Shown: positions 24,160-37,113 of the stretch, piece after piece
Position numbering within the stretch: position 1 is the first letter of the stretch
How the letters are laid out: each line of letters starts with the position of its first letter
Source of the DNA: Pilatotrama ljubarskyi
Lineage: Eukaryota; Basidiomycota; Agaricomycetes; Polyporales; Polyporaceae
Length of the DNA: 52,687 nucleotides
Direction: 5' to 3'
NCBI GenBank assembly: GCA_022385805.1
Contig: MU277792.1
Location: 1 to 52,687, forward strand
The notes under the pieces: generated by a model
What the model was told of the DNA's origin: nothing
Database searches by the model: none
The model's input: only the letters and a program-made list of their open reading frames with translations
Made by a program: the position numbers and the translations under genes

Positions 24160-27100
24160 ATGTCTGGAACGAGGTTGCCCTCAGTCCGCCTCCCCGCTAT
24201 CGTTGCAGGTCACGCGGTGGACGAGGAGGACGCGGAGACTGTTCTCGTGGAATTGCCACCTTCAAACAGGTTTGGCATCGCATGGCCCGATGAGCTGTCT
24301 CCACCCATCTCTGCCCCGGCGGAACGGCCCCCGGGTGTATCCCTCAGCTCTTCGGAGGGCGAGACGGACATATCGGAGGAGGAAAATAACCAGGAGGAGA
24401 AGAAGCCTGCAAAAGTAGAGGAGAGCGACGACGCGGAGTTTGTTACACCCACAAATCGTCTGAACTCTGACCGGGATCCTATGGAGCATGCGGGACAGCC
24501 CCAGCCTGTCCCCAGGATCTCCAGGGCTCTGTCCATGCCGCTACCGTCTCAGTTGGGGCCCTTCCAGCATCCACGCAGGATACCATCTTCATCCTACACG
24601 CATTCTCTTGTGGTGGATCCCCCCGAAGAACAATCCCACCTCGAAGAACTGTCTCTCGAATTGGCTGACTCCGTCCAGATGGTCGTTCAAACTTTGCTAC
24701 AGCTTTCACCTGCTCAAGTGCTCGACCCGGCCAAGGAACAGTTCTCGGCATGCTCGCTCTCCATTCCGACACCTTCCGTTTCGGCAATGTTTACTTCGAT
24801 GAAGAATCTGAACTATATGTCGGCTAACATGTCGGCGTTGAGCTTAGACCCGTCGGTCTCTGCACAATCCATCAGCAATGGCAGTCAGAAGACCGCACAT
24901 GGCGTTCACTCGTACATCGATTTCGACGTCGGTGAGATGTTACAGAGCGTCGGGGATGCCCTCAGCGGAGTCGCAGCCGAAGCTGGTGTCGACTTGGTCT
25001 TGTTCCATGACGACCTCGGAATGCGACACGTTGCGGTGAGGGGCGACGAGAGCGGTCTGTCCTATACTCTTTCACACGTACGTACAAAGCTTGGCCGTGC
25101 GCGTGAGGCAATGCTCTGAACTTTCGCCAGGTCATCCGTCAGATCATCAGCGTCGCCAGACGAGGTGATAGTATAGAGATAGGCCTGTTCATCGACAGCG
25201 CGAAGGGACCTATCCGCTCCCCTTCGCCAGGGTCTGCTCCGAGATCCGGTTCACCTCACTTCGGGGCCGATGAGCCGTTACGTTGTAGTTTCCACATCGC
25301 GCATCGGTTCGGCACATCGGAGCCAAACACGCCTGTCGAGGAACCTGGTGCGGAGTCCCCTGAAGGAACTCCTACGCCTCTCCCTTCCCGCAATACGCCC
25401 TCTTTTCAGACGCTCATCCTCCGCCGTCTCCTGCAGCATGTGGACGCCCAGCTCGATGTGGACGTCCCAGCCAAAGGCCCGTTCGTGGGGCGCTGTTGCG
25501 TTCTTGCTGTGACTCTTGAGCGAGGCTCTCCGTCTGTTGTCGATCCTGCTGTCAGCTTGACTCCGGAAGACGCTGCGTACCTCGGCTATCCACCGGATAT
25601 GCGCATCGCTCAGGAACCCACCTTGGCACAGCTAACTCAGTTCGCAGAGTCGCTCAAAGGCCGCAAGGTCACCCTAATCGCTCACTCAAAGGGCTCCTTT
25701 GCTCAGCATCTGACGAGCTATCTCACCGCCTGGGGTCTAGATGTTAGTCATGTCTCTACCGAGCCTGACGGGGACGAACTCTCCGAAGCCGGAGATTCAA
25801 GCCCGGATGGCAAGTCAAGTTCGCAACGAGAAAGTGTTCCTGCCGGCACCATTCCCGAAAACGCGGCCGCACCCGCACCTTCCGCTGCTGGCCCACCACC
25901 GGCGGGTGATCCTATCATTCTGATCGACGACGACGTTGTTGCGCTGCGGGCACGACTGCAGAAGATACGTGCCGAACAAGCGTATCCTCTCAACCTCCAT
26001 ACGCGCAAGCGACCATCTCTCGCCAGCAACCACAGGCCACGATCATCCCCCCAAGTGGCCCGTCTCATGGGCGTTACTCATACCGTGCAACTCGCGCCGC
26101 AGGTGGTGATCGTGCATTACACTTCCCTGGCAAACTTCAAGCTGGTCAAGGATGCCATCCAGTCGATGATGATTCCCGGGAACTCGTGGACGCGACTCCC
26201 AGAGGTCCTTGTTGTTCCCAAACCTGCTGGGCCTCGTCGCATCCTGACTGCTCTGCATACGGCCGTGACGAAGCCCATGGTCGACCCATTCTTTGCTCCG
26301 ATCGCAACCTCTCCTTCGAGCCCAAGCTTCCACCCGATGTCTCCCCTCTTCTCCATGCCTGCTGTTCAAAGATCTCCTGGAGGTCGCTCTACAGGCAGCT
26401 TCCGGGCGAACTCGGATCGCTCGGCGAGGTCTCCAAAGGAAGGCGCGGAACCCGTCGGCATGGCGCCACTGTCGCCCCTAGGCATGTCCGACAACGTCGA
26501 GTACTTCCCTGACGCCTCCTCGAAACTCGGCAGCTCCCCGGCATCTGGTATGGTCATTCAAAGCCCCGACGGGCAGCCGGCAGGCATCTTCTTCCACCCC
26601 AAATCGAAGGCCAAGGGCGATCGTGGTCAGGGCGAGTACTCTGGCGCTAGCAGTCGGCCCAGGGGCAGTTCCTACCGGCGTACGTCTGACACCGACGACC
26701 CCAGAAAGGGGCTCTCCGCGACTCATGCCGAAGCGCACCGTCGGAGCCCTCGGCCGCCCTTCACGCCAGACGCTGCCCCGGTAGAGCCTATCTACGAGGT
26801 CGGCACGCCAAATAGGCTTGCTAAAGGCAAAGGTCGTCAGCCTTCGATCAGCGAGAGTGTCACCGCCGAGCCTGAGCCTATCGTGACGTCTGCCGTGGAA
26901 GAGACTCCTGTCGCGACAGCACCGAAGCTAGCGAGGAGGACGAGTCAAGACCCGCGACACAGCCCACCGCTCTCGCCGCAGACTCGTGCCCCTGGTAGTG
27001 CCTCCGTTACACGCCGGCCATCCAAACGACCACCGGCAGAGACGTCCGCTTCAGCTCCCGCAGCCATCCCGAAGAAGGGCACGCGTGGTACAGAAAACAA

Positions 27101-28412
27101 TATCGTGCCTCCCATTAGCGTTCTCATCGTCGACGGTATGTGTTCTCGCTGCCGTTCCAGCGTCTTTGACATTTAACCTCCGGTGCTGTTATCAGATAAT
27201 CCAATCAATCAAACCATTCTGTCAACGTTTATGAAAAAGAAAAAGATCAAGTACGATGTTGCGAAGAACGGCGAAGAAGCGGTCCAGAAGTGGCGATCGG
27301 GCGGCTTCCATCTCATCTTGGTGGGTGCAAACCTCGCTTGAAGTACTCTCATACTCACGTTAAGGGGGACAGATGGACATCCAGATGCCCGTCATGGACG
27401 GTATACAGGCGACAAAGGAGATTCGGAGGATAGAGAAGTCCAACGGTGTGGGAGGCTTCCCATCCACCCCCCAATCCGAGGGTCAGCAGACTCCCTCTGA
27501 GGCGTCGACTTCAGATACACGGTCGACATCGACGCCCTCATATCGATCCTCGGTCATCATCGTCGCTCTGACGGCATCGTCGCTGCAGAGCGATCGAGTG
27601 GCCGCGCTCGCGGCTGGGTGCAACGACTTCCTGACGAAGCCGGTGTCGCTCCACTGGCTCAACAACAAGATCATCGAATGGGGATCAATCAAGGCGCTTC
27701 AAATGTGGGCGGACATCCGGCCTGAAGTGGTGAGGAGCATTACGACCGGACAGGCGCAGCAGGCCCGGAACGTCGCCAGTAGGCTGCATGTACCGGAAGG
27801 ACGGTCCACCCCTCTTGCTACACGGAGTCGCTCGCCTTCGCAGTCGCGCTTGACCGTGCCTCTGGACGCTGCGAAGGCCGCGGCTGAGTCCTTGTCCAAA
27901 GCCGACAAAGTGCTCGAACGCAGCCTCTCGACGAGTGATGACGTGCCGAGGGCAATCCCCCCGTCGCCCAAGGACGGGGGCGGGGGCGAAGCCGATCTGA
28001 GTGCTGGTAACGCAGGTACGGGTGCCACGAAGCCTGAGGCATTTGCGCCAGAGATAACGTTTCCTATTGCAGACGCAACAGCACCCGCCGCGCAAAATGA
28101 AGAGCTTCCTGAAGCCCCTCCCCCGGTAGAGGACACCCGTACGTAGCGTTGTGTCATTGTCACGGGCTATGGTTCACCCGTTTACGTGCAGCGCGACCTG
28201 AAGATGCTTCGCCGGCACCAGAGCCTTCGAACCCGGCATCGTCAGATGATCTGTTGCCGGGGACGGTATCCGCGCCTCCAACGCCGTCCAGCGGTAGCCC
28301 GGTCGTCGATCCCGACGACCAGCCCGCCGCGGAGAGTCCGTCGCCTCCTGCGCCCAACGAGGGTGGGAACGGCGACGTGAACGATCTCCCTCAACCGCCA
28401 GGGCCTCAATGA
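24160..28412 (+). CDS. SSK1: Response regulator SSK1 (HOG stress pathway)
   Basis: Ssk1 receives phosphate from the Sln1-Ypd1 relay. When unphosphorylated, it activates the Ssk2-type MAPKKK upstream of Hog1. Five exons, 24160-25077, 25131-27135, 27196-27320, 27373-28138 and 28192-28412, give 1344 aa. A long regulatory region (about 1-960) contains segments such as EMLQSVGDALSGVAAEAG and HVDAQLDVDVPAKGP that resemble two-component sensor-kinase output folds. The receiver domain begins PPISVLIVDDNPINQTIL. Its phosphoacceptor is D1018 in MDIQMPVMDG. The conserved T/S and K are in VALTASS and FLTKPVS. After the receiver comes an unusual 230-residue Pro/Ser/Ala-rich tail reaching into a fifth exon. 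Confidence 0.93.
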
Positions 28413-30307
28413 CGGTACGGGGCGACCTTTGGGCTGTTTGCATGGTTTGCACTCCCATTCGTAATACCTTTCATCCCAAGGGTCGCCGGGTATCTTCGCA
28501 AGTTCTTCTGACACTGCTTATTGCTTTCTTTTCTACATGGATGGTCTTTAGGGGTACTCTGACGTCTTTTCCCTGTCGTGTTCGCTCTCCCTGGGGGTAT
28601 GTTTTCTCTTGGGTTACCAGTATTGGTCCGGGCTAGTGCGACGTACGTGCTCCTGCTGGTGTTACGCATCCATTCTTGGTCCGCATCCCTCGTATACCTC
28701 GCATTCGTTTTCGCAGTGTATTTTAGCAAACATATACGATCTTGCTACGCATGCTCTGTTCCCCGCCCTCCCTCCTCCCACCTCGCCCTATCATCGCCGT
28801 TTACGAAACGCTATGCCCCCTGCCCGCCCCGCGCCTTCTCCCCCCGGCGCCTCCCACTTCCGCCTTCTCCGCCCTTTGCAATGCCATGATATGCTGTATC
28901 ATATGAAGTCGCTTTACGTAGTATATTCACGCCTACTTAGACACACATATATCCATACACGACGATATATCCTTATTCTTCACTGTCTCTCTGCTGAATG
29001 CATAGTGGTGTTGCACTGCTACAATTATGGATGTCAGAGCCCAGAGCGTCGAGGACGGGGTACGCGAAAACAGGCGCGTGGAATCCCGCGAGGCCCTGTT
29101 AGCATCTCCGCGGGGATAGGGAATCCTAGGCTCAGGAGCTCATTGAATTCGTAATGCGAGACGTCGGCCCTGGCAGGGACTTAGAGTTTGAACAACGTTT
29201 GAGACATGTCGCGCCATGCTCAGGCCATGCATGCATGCAAGCTCGTCGCTCGACCGACGAGGCACTCGCTGCTGCCGGCGGTTCATGAATCGAACCGGTT
29301 CGACTCGGCCAGGGACGGCGAGGTGCTGAGTCGGGGAAGATGACAGGACGAGCGTAACGCTCGCGGGAATCGAGGGTCGGGGCCTGGGAGCACGAGCCGT
29401 CGGCCCATCGGCACGTCGCGTGGCAATCTAATATCACAGCGGGGAAAGCGGCTGTGCCGCGCGGGGTCTCGTGGGCCGCGCAGCATAGAGGACGCCTGCC
29501 TATCGCGGCGGTCAGCGGTGATGAGCAGGGAGGTGGGATTCGCCCGGAAGCATACGCCTGGGCTACCTGGGAGCTCTGTAGACTTGGGAGCGTTCTCGTC
29601 AGAAAGACAGAACGAGGGACCTTTAGGCAGGGTAGGGCGGTCGCCGCACTTCGCGGGATGATGCGCGCGGGTTGCAACAGGTGGGACGAGTGCACGCGCT
29701 GTGGGCGTTAGCGCTGCGCGTGAGACGCACACTGCACGCGTCTGCAGATGTGAAGTCTGGGTGTAATCGGAAGCACCGGAGGGCGAGGACTGAATGCGAA
29801 GGCGCTATTGAGGCCAAAAGAGAACAAGGCGAGACGGTGGAACGAAGGAGGCCGATTGTTGAGAGGACGAGGAGGCAGAAAGCCGCCGAGGATAGGGTGG
29901 GCGGCGGTATCGCTGAGCGGGAGCAAACGATCGCGGATGGGCGTGGATGCATCGCGCGCAGGGTCGAGGACGGCGCGCGGACTGTTGCTGGGGACGTGAT
30001 CTGCGACGAGGAGATGGTGGAGGTTCGCGGAGGGAAGAGCTTGGGTGAGTTTCTGGGCGGCGGCGCAGCGTGGGCGTCGGAGATCTAATCTGATCGCGGG
30101 CCCTGGTGCGAGAGAACTGCCTTTTCTGGCAGGCCCATCTGGCGGAGCGTGTCGGACCCGGGGGATCAGTCCTCTCAGCCAGCCACGCCAAGTTGCACCC
30201 AACGCTTCTTCCTGCTCTCTCTCTCCGTCTCTCCTTCTCTCTTCCCGCCACCATCTGCCCGCACCCCCTCGCGCGCATCTGTGCGGCGCCGGGCACGTCC
30301 ACCAGCC
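28413..30307. other. Large intergenic region upstream of the KDM3-like gene
   Basis: This is 1.9 kb without a supportable gene. Long overlapping open frames on both strands at 29.1-30.3 kb (for example minus 29708-30337) look like the by-product of very high GC and have no motifs. The last 120 bp are pyrimidine-rich, ending just before the demethylase ATG, and are probably its leader. An unspliced or non-coding transcript cannot be excluded. Confidence 0.35.
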
Positions 30308-33300
30308 ATGAACAACCTCCACGACGCCGGCGCACACAACAAGCGCACCTCCATCAACGAGCTCCTCAACCCCGTCGGCGCGACCTCCTCCTCCTCCCTC
30401 AACTCATCCTACGGCCAACAACAACTCCCCAGCATCTCTGCAGCCCTCCAATACGTCCCTCCCCACCCTCACCACCAACACCATGCACAGGCCCCGCCGC
30501 AGTACGCCCCTCCACAACACCAGTCCCCGATGAACGTCGGGCCTCAGTTCAGTCTCCGCGCCGCAAGCTGGGACTCCTCAAAGGATGAGCTCGGCCCCAG
30601 GCGTGCAGACCAAGAGGCCGCTCCCTGCCGCTATTCGTCCTCCATCCCCCAGCACCCCACATACGCCGATAACTACGCGAGACCTTCTCGCCCAGCTGAG
30701 CAGCCGCCGCATTACAGCATGGACGTCCAAACATGGACATCTTCTCACGAAACGCCCAGCGCATCTTATGGGCCTCCGATGATGTCGCCCGTCTATTCTG
30801 ACGAGCGGCCAGGTCAGTCCCACCATCATTGTCACATAATGACCGTGTCACAAACACCTCTTCCCTCAGCGGCTTCCGGAGAAGCCATGCAGAGAAGTGA
30901 GTGTCGCTCCACCACGTCTATCTAGCTCAATCATACCGAGACCTCCCTTTCCTAGGTTATCTTCCTCAGCCCCATCAACAACATCAACATCCGCAATACG
31001 AGCACGAGATGGCTCGTCCGTCGCCTTCCCCACATCCGTCATACGTCGCGAACGCATATCTCCCTTATCCATACCCCCATCCAAATCGTAATACTATCTT
31101 TATCACGCCTTCGCAGGACATCATGCTGACCCCGCCTTCTGTTCACCTCGCAGCGCGTGGTGCGCAACCCCAGCCCATGCCCGTACACGCCCAGCGTCCC
31201 GGTCCCACATCGCCACAAGCATACTACCACCATCCTGTGAACATGGCCTTCGCAGCCATACCGTATGGCCCTCCACCGCCGATGATCCAACAGAAGCGCG
31301 TCTCGGAGCCTGTAGAAGAAGATCAGGCCGGGCCTAAAGCGAAAAAGGCAAGGGCGACCAAGGCAAAGGCCTCCGACTCGGCAGGTTCGTGCGCTTCAGG
31401 TTCGTATTTCTTTATGATAAATCAAACGCGTGCCTGCAGCGCCGTCGCGGCGGGGCAACAACTCGAAGAAACGGAGCGAGTCCGTCCAGATGGTCGCACA
31501 AAATGGTGAGTCTCGCCGTCGCTCCGTCGTCCCAGGAGCACAGGAGGCGACGAGCCGACACTACTTGCTGCAGCTCAACTGATTTCGCATTCACACGGAC
31601 CCTCTAACAAAGGCAAGGAGAAGGCTTCAGGCTCAAGCGGTAGGTTAGGTCTTACGTGTTATCGAGACCATCGCTCATATCACCGCAGCTTCGGCGTATG
31701 GCACTATGAGGGTCGTCTCGGAGGATGGCACCAACTCCGAGACGTCGGGCCCTCTCCAGCCCGAACTGCAGTTTGCGCGGTGCATGTCTAACCGCTATCG
31801 CTCGGAAGAGTTCCCCCGCTGCGTATCCTGCACGCGTCGGTGGGCTGGGGATACTTGCAGGTTCCAAGGTATCCGGTTCTTCCTGAAGAACCAAAACAGA
31901 GACATCGTCGGTATCAGCTTCGTCGAGAGCCAGAAGCCCGACGCGCCCACGATGAACTTCCCTAACAAGTGGAACGTCAACCTGGAGATGGAGCACATCC
32001 GTCGCGTGAAGGTTGGCAGACTAGATATGCGCTCGGTGGTCTACTTGCTTACTCCTTGGCCATAGCGGACGGTTGCTGAGGCTTTGCTACCCGTCTTGAA
32101 GCAAGAGCTGTCCCACCTTGGGTTGCCCGAGATCATCCGCCGCCCGCGTGAGAGTGAGGTCCGTGCGACCTGCGGTTAGTGCTGTCTATTTTGCCGCGTT
32201 GTGACGTTTCTTACCCCCGCACAGATACCTGTATGACTTCCATCTTCTCGAGCAGCTGGATGTGTCGTCTCTGTGGCCGTGAGGCGTGCGCTGAGTGCTT
32301 TGAGCAGGTCAAAGAGCTCACCACCGACAGGGTCGGTGCCCCGGAGGCCGAAATAGCGGCTCTCCAAGCTCGGCGAGAGAAGCACGCTCACATCAACCCC
32401 TTCTTCCTCTCCTGCACCCGCCGAAACGAGCACCAGGCGAAGGACTTCTCTCCCATGTCCCGCTTCTGCAAGGCCGAGCTCAGCCAGGCCATTGATGACA
32501 TGGAGGCGTTGCTCAAACAGCCGAACCCAGACCTACTGCCACCGGAGAAGGAGGCCCGCGACCCCGGCTTGAACCTTACGCCAAAGCTCTCCAGGCCTGA
32601 CGTTGGGCTGCCCCTGTATGCAGGCTCGAGCTCGACTGTCGACCACGTCAAGCTCCCGCAGACCCCTCCCGAACCTTCGTCCTTTGCGAGTGCCCCGGCA
32701 TCCTCGGCATCCTCGACTTCGGCGTCAGGAGGCGCGCCTGTACCCGCTCATGACACCATGGCGTTCGCGGACGTCGACCTCACCGAAGAGAAGTTCCGAC
32801 GTGTCTGGGAGAGGGGGCTGCCGCTCGTCGTGACCGGGATCCTGCCTAAGTTCCACATCCAGTGGACGCCTGAGTACTTCAGCAGCAAGTATGGCACGCA
32901 GAGCTGTTTGATCTTGGAGTGCCAGACAGAGCAGAACAAGCGGGTCACCGTGGCCGAGTTCTTCTCGCTGTTCGGCAAGTACGAAGGCCGGCGGGACTGT
33001 TGGAAGCTGAAGGTGCGTTCGCTTGTGGTTGGCTCGGATATCTACCGCTAATTCTGATGCTGCGCATTTCGTAGGACTGGCCTCCTTCGACGGACTTCAA
33101 GACCGCGTTCCCGGAGCTATACGACGACTTCAGCCGTGCCACCCCCGTTCCCAACTATGTGCGCCGCGATGGGGTGCTCAATATCGCCTCGCACTTCCCC
33201 AGCAACACGATCGCGCCTGACCTCGGTAAGCGTGTGCCGCTTCTGCACAGAACTTCTGTTTTCCGTTCCGTCGGCGTAGCTAACGACGTGTTTTAAATTA

Positions 33301-33943
33301 GGTCCGAAGATGTACAACGCCATGGCGTCCTTCGAATCCCAGGGCAGCAAGGGCTCGACGCGGCTGCATATGGACATGGCTGACGCCATCAACATCATGA
33401 CCTACGCCTCGCTCACGCCTGACGGGCGACCGGGATGCGCGGCGTGGGACATCTTTAGGGCCGAAGACACGTCTAAACTGCGCAAGTTCTTGCGTAAGAA
33501 GTTCAAAGGCCAGTACCAGCACGACCCGATCCACTCGCAGCAGTTCTACCTCGATACCAGTCTCCGGCAGGAGCTGTACAAGGACTACGGCGTCATGAGC
33601 CACCGCATCTACCAGAGGCCTGGCGAAGCCGTGTTCATTCCGGCAGGGTGTGCGCATCAGGTCAGTACGGGCCTTCTCGTCGTAATGAGCTCTTCGATGT
33701 GTCGTTGCTGACGTTTGCTCTGTGTCTGCGCGCGCACAGGTCTGCAACCTCGCGGACTGCATCAAGGTCGCGTGCGACTTTGTCAGCCCTGAGAACATCG
33801 AGCGGTGCGAGAACCTCACGCGCGAGTTCCGCGAACAGAACCAGTCGATGGCGTGGAAGGAGGACGTCCTCCAGCTCCGCACGATGATGTGGTTCGCGTG
33901 GCTGTCGTGCGTGCGCCAGGAGAAGGAGATCTTGGAAGGGTAA
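30308..33943 (+). CDS. JmjC histone demethylase, KDM3/JMJD1-like
   Basis: Predicted Fe(II)/2-oxoglutarate dioxygenase acting on methylated H3K9, by family analogy. Eleven exons give 1008 aa: 30308-30812, 30870-30896, 30956-31384, 31440-31505, 31574-31639, 31689-32011, 32066-32174, 32225-33012, 33075-33225, 33302-33660 and 33740-33943. A Gln/Pro/His/Tyr-rich disordered N-terminus (about 1-330) ends in a basic patch (KAKKARATKAKA). A cysteine cluster around RCVSCTRRWAGDTC (about 410) precedes the KDM3-type zinc finger (CDTC...CRLC...CAEC, from C508). The JmjC domain has H844 and D846 (LHMD) and distal H940 (IPAGCAHQ) as iron ligands. Exon 2 is only 27 nt. Two GTTCGT donors 15 nt apart end exon 3. 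Confidence 0.93.
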
Positions 33944-35804
33944 GGCCGCCGCCGTCCTCCGTTCTTGCTGGGACATTGTTACCATCTATGCATATCCCCC
34001 TATCCCCCATTCCCTGTTCGCCCGCCTATTAACCCCCTGGATTGATCGCGTCCGTGTTTCCATGCTTCCACCATGCTATGTAATGTTCTTGTCTAACTGA
34101 TGTGCTGCGCCGTCGTCATCCTTCCGCCCTGAATAACCTCCTGCTTCGCTACGATACACCGTTTGCAATGCCCCTTCCGTGTAACACAGTACTACTTTGC
34201 GCTCACAGTGCTCGCTCGCCCTGTAAATCAATTGCACCTGTCGCTCTCGCTCATTTCCCTGGCGACCGCCCGCGCCGTCGCGATCACCCATATATAATGT
34301 ATCGGGGTAGTTATACATGTAATGCATGCGTGTGCATCCTGGATACGAAAGTACACTGCCGTAATCAGAATGTGCGTGATGCACGCAGGTGCGGATTTCA
34401 ATCACAGCGAGCGGGTGTGCGGCGACAGCCAGCCACAGACGTATGTCAGCATGCTCGCTGCCACCGCGCCCCCGATATTTGGCCTGCCTGGCTTCTCTCT
34501 GACTGAATGTCATCGGCGGTGACAGGGGGCGACCGATTAGATTATCGCAGACCAGCGCACCGGTAGATCAATCGATGCCACTCTCGTATCTGCTCACCGT
34601 AGGGCGCTATCATACGGAGGGCTTCGAAGTAAGCTCTGCGGACGGGCGAAGATGGCGAGAAGGATGCGGACGCGTACCGAGCTCGTGGAACATGCGTGCA
34701 GACCGCGCGACTGAATAGCACAGCGGTCTGGCCGCTGTACCGTTGGTGAGGCGCGGCACTTCGGGAGGCAGCGACTCCGCGGCGGAGTCTAATCTTGCAC
34801 AGCGGAGGTGACGATCCTGCATCCCGTATGCCGGATATCGGCGCCGCAGCGAGGCATGTAAGTATGGCGCAATGCTCCTGGCCGCCCGATGTGAATACGG
34901 AGCGATTCTCTTGCGGGGATACCAGGCCTCGAGGCGGCGCACTTCAGAGTCCGCACTTGCACAACGCAGCCTCAGCAGCCGACAGCGTCGTCTTCTGACG
35001 CCTAAGCCTGACATATGAAAGATGATCACCCGCTCGGCACGGCCTAGAAGCGTTTCCCAGGGAGACTGTGCGGCCTTTGGGCTCTCGGGAAGCGTGCGTG
35101 CCAATGGAGACAGGAAGGCGGCATGAACCTTGTCTGCACCTTCTCCGCGCGACCGGGCCCGTCCTTGCGTTTGGGATGCGTCTGCGGGCAGTCTTGGGTA
35201 CCAGCGGGGTTCGCACGGCTGGGAAGGGTCAAATTAATCAGTCACATGGTGGGCGCGGAAATTATCCCGCGAGAGCACTGTACAGGGTTGAGAAGCCCCT
35301 TCTGGAATTCTGCGGCCGCTGTTTCTCATGTCTGGCCACTGTCTAGCGGCATGTCGGAGTCGCCGGCTGCCAGACACCTCGCGGGATGCGCACGCCCGAT
35401 AAGGTAACGCTGAAGAGCACTTAGGGAAGGTTTGGGCTTCAGTAACGGGTGGGCTTATACCCACCTGGCGGCTACCTCGTGGGTCATCGCGCTGTGTGAA
35501 TGGGTTCTCTGAAGACGGAAAATTGCGAGCATCGCGGCGGAAGGGGAAGGCAGAGAGGAGAACGCGAAGCGCGGATTTGCTGAGAGCGGATGGCGTACTT
35601 CCTGGCGCCGCGTGCGTGGGTGAGTGGCGTCCTGGCGTTTGTCACCCACATTGTGTCAGCGAGAAGTGGGGCGACGATCATCCTTTTCGGGCGACGTGTG
35701 TGCGGCGAGCGTACGAGGTCCTCTTGCTCGGACGAACGCTGCGGAATCATTACGAGAAATCCAGCGGCTAGATATCGACGACAGAGGCAAGGACGATGCT
35801 TTGG
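33944..35804. other. Intergenic, no gene recognised
   Basis: This follows the demethylase stop. Many short frames exist on both strands but none joins into a chain with motifs. An 8-bp-arm palindrome (arms GACTCCGC and GCGGAGTC) sits at 34773-34789. An A/T-rich CATATATAATGTAT patch is near 34290. I see no RNA gene. Confidence 0.35.
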
Positions 35805-36977
35805 TTAAATTAAAGACATGAGAAGTAGAGGATAATTCTTACAGAATGTGGCGTTGTGACTTGGGTCGTCGACATCAGCATCTGTGGGGAAGGGTGCAGA
35901 GGTGCTGCCAGCGGGGTCCGGCCGTTGCGTGTGGGTGGAACAGTCGGAGTTCGATGAGTCGTGGGAAGGCTCGACAGCCGAATGCGAAGGACGAGTGCGG
36001 TACAGTATTACGGACGAATTTGACAAGTGAACAGTTAGCCCAGGGATGACGAGAAATCCACTTGAGTTCAAGCGCCCTGAAGCAGCCGAAACAGCGTGAA
36101 CATGGCTGTTCGACTGTATGCTTCCCGCCTCGCAATCCCGCATCGCCTGTTTAGTGTCCCAAACTCGATGCGCAAGGTCCTGCGCGATGTAGATACTGTT
36201 GGCGATCGTACCTGCGGGGAGCTGGAGAGTCGCAAGCAGTTAGGCGCTCCGTCAGAGTCGATAGTACAGAACAGAACCGTACAGTTCCGTTGTCACCGTG
36301 CAGTTATCGCATTCTGCGAGAGATATGACCTATAGGGTTGGTGAACAGGCATACCTTCTCAACGTATCGACGACATGCGACCCGGCTATTCGATGCATCG
36401 ACAGTGCTTGTCCGCGGGGATATGCGTGATGTAGAATTCCATTCGGAGCTCGTTCCTGCATTCATCTATCCGTCCGTCACAAAGATAGCAAGTACACGAA
36501 CTTGAACAGACTGACCTCAGTGATTGCTCTCCTGAAGCTTCGCAGGGAGAGCGTCTCGGCCTCGAGGTGCCAATGACGTTACGGACTCTACAGTGTGAAT
36601 GCTATGAGGAGCGAGCTACCACAATTATATGCCCCGACTCACAGAGCTCCGCACCACGAAGAGAGTGCAGGAGCAATTAATGTCTGGTGCGGCGTCGGCG
36701 TCGGTATCGGTGTGGTTCCTCTCCAAGTTTGAGCCTTCAGTTAGAGTCATAGACGCCGGGCGGCCGCTCGCCGCTGAGTCTGAATATGCACCGCTTACCG
36801 TTGGCAGCGCAGAAGCGCCCGCCAACCAGTCCTCTCCTCGATCTTCGCATGTCCGACTGTCAGTTGACCGTACAACCTCCGACTCCCAGACTCCGCACTT
36901 CCCTCCTCAATGATGATACTCACGTTAGTGGACAGCATAGTCGTAGGTTGTTTGACGTGCCACCCCGCATCAGTCAA
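35805..36977 (-). other. Unresolved minus-strand locus with splice-like structure
   Basis: Reading the minus strand, consecutive strong splice-like sites occur: donors GTGAGT (after 36924 and after 36643), GTCAGT (after about 36517) and GTATGC (after about 36354). Acceptors end in TAG or GCAG, some with CTAAC-type branch points. Between them several short frames are open at once, for example one containing IANSIYIAQDLAHRVWDTKQ near 36.2 kb, continuing to about 35805. I could not pick one frame that joins all exons, and no family was recognised. It may be a real small gene, a non-coding spliced transcript or a decayed gene. Confidence 0.3.
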
Positions 36978-37113
36978 AAGTAATTGAGGTCAAAACGTTG
37001 TCGAGACGCAATCGACACCTGCATGGTCTGGACAATCTGTACGCAAGAACGGCGCAGTATATGCATGCGCTAATACAAAGGACGAGCGGGCAAACACCTG
37101 CGAGATTCACAAA

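Noticed and set aside
29708..30337. 209-codon minus-strand frame upstream of the demethylase
   Set aside because: It overlaps other open frames on both strands in very GC-rich DNA, has an Arg/Pro/Ser-rich composition typical of shadow ORFs, and no motif or splice partner.
34773..34789. 8-bp-arm palindrome as a terminator or transposon end
   Set aside because: An isolated short palindrome with a one-base centre in GC-rich DNA and no partner. Not enough to assign a function.
34610..35104. 164-codon minus-strand frame
   Set aside because: Arg-rich translation without motifs, and several competing frames over the same bases.
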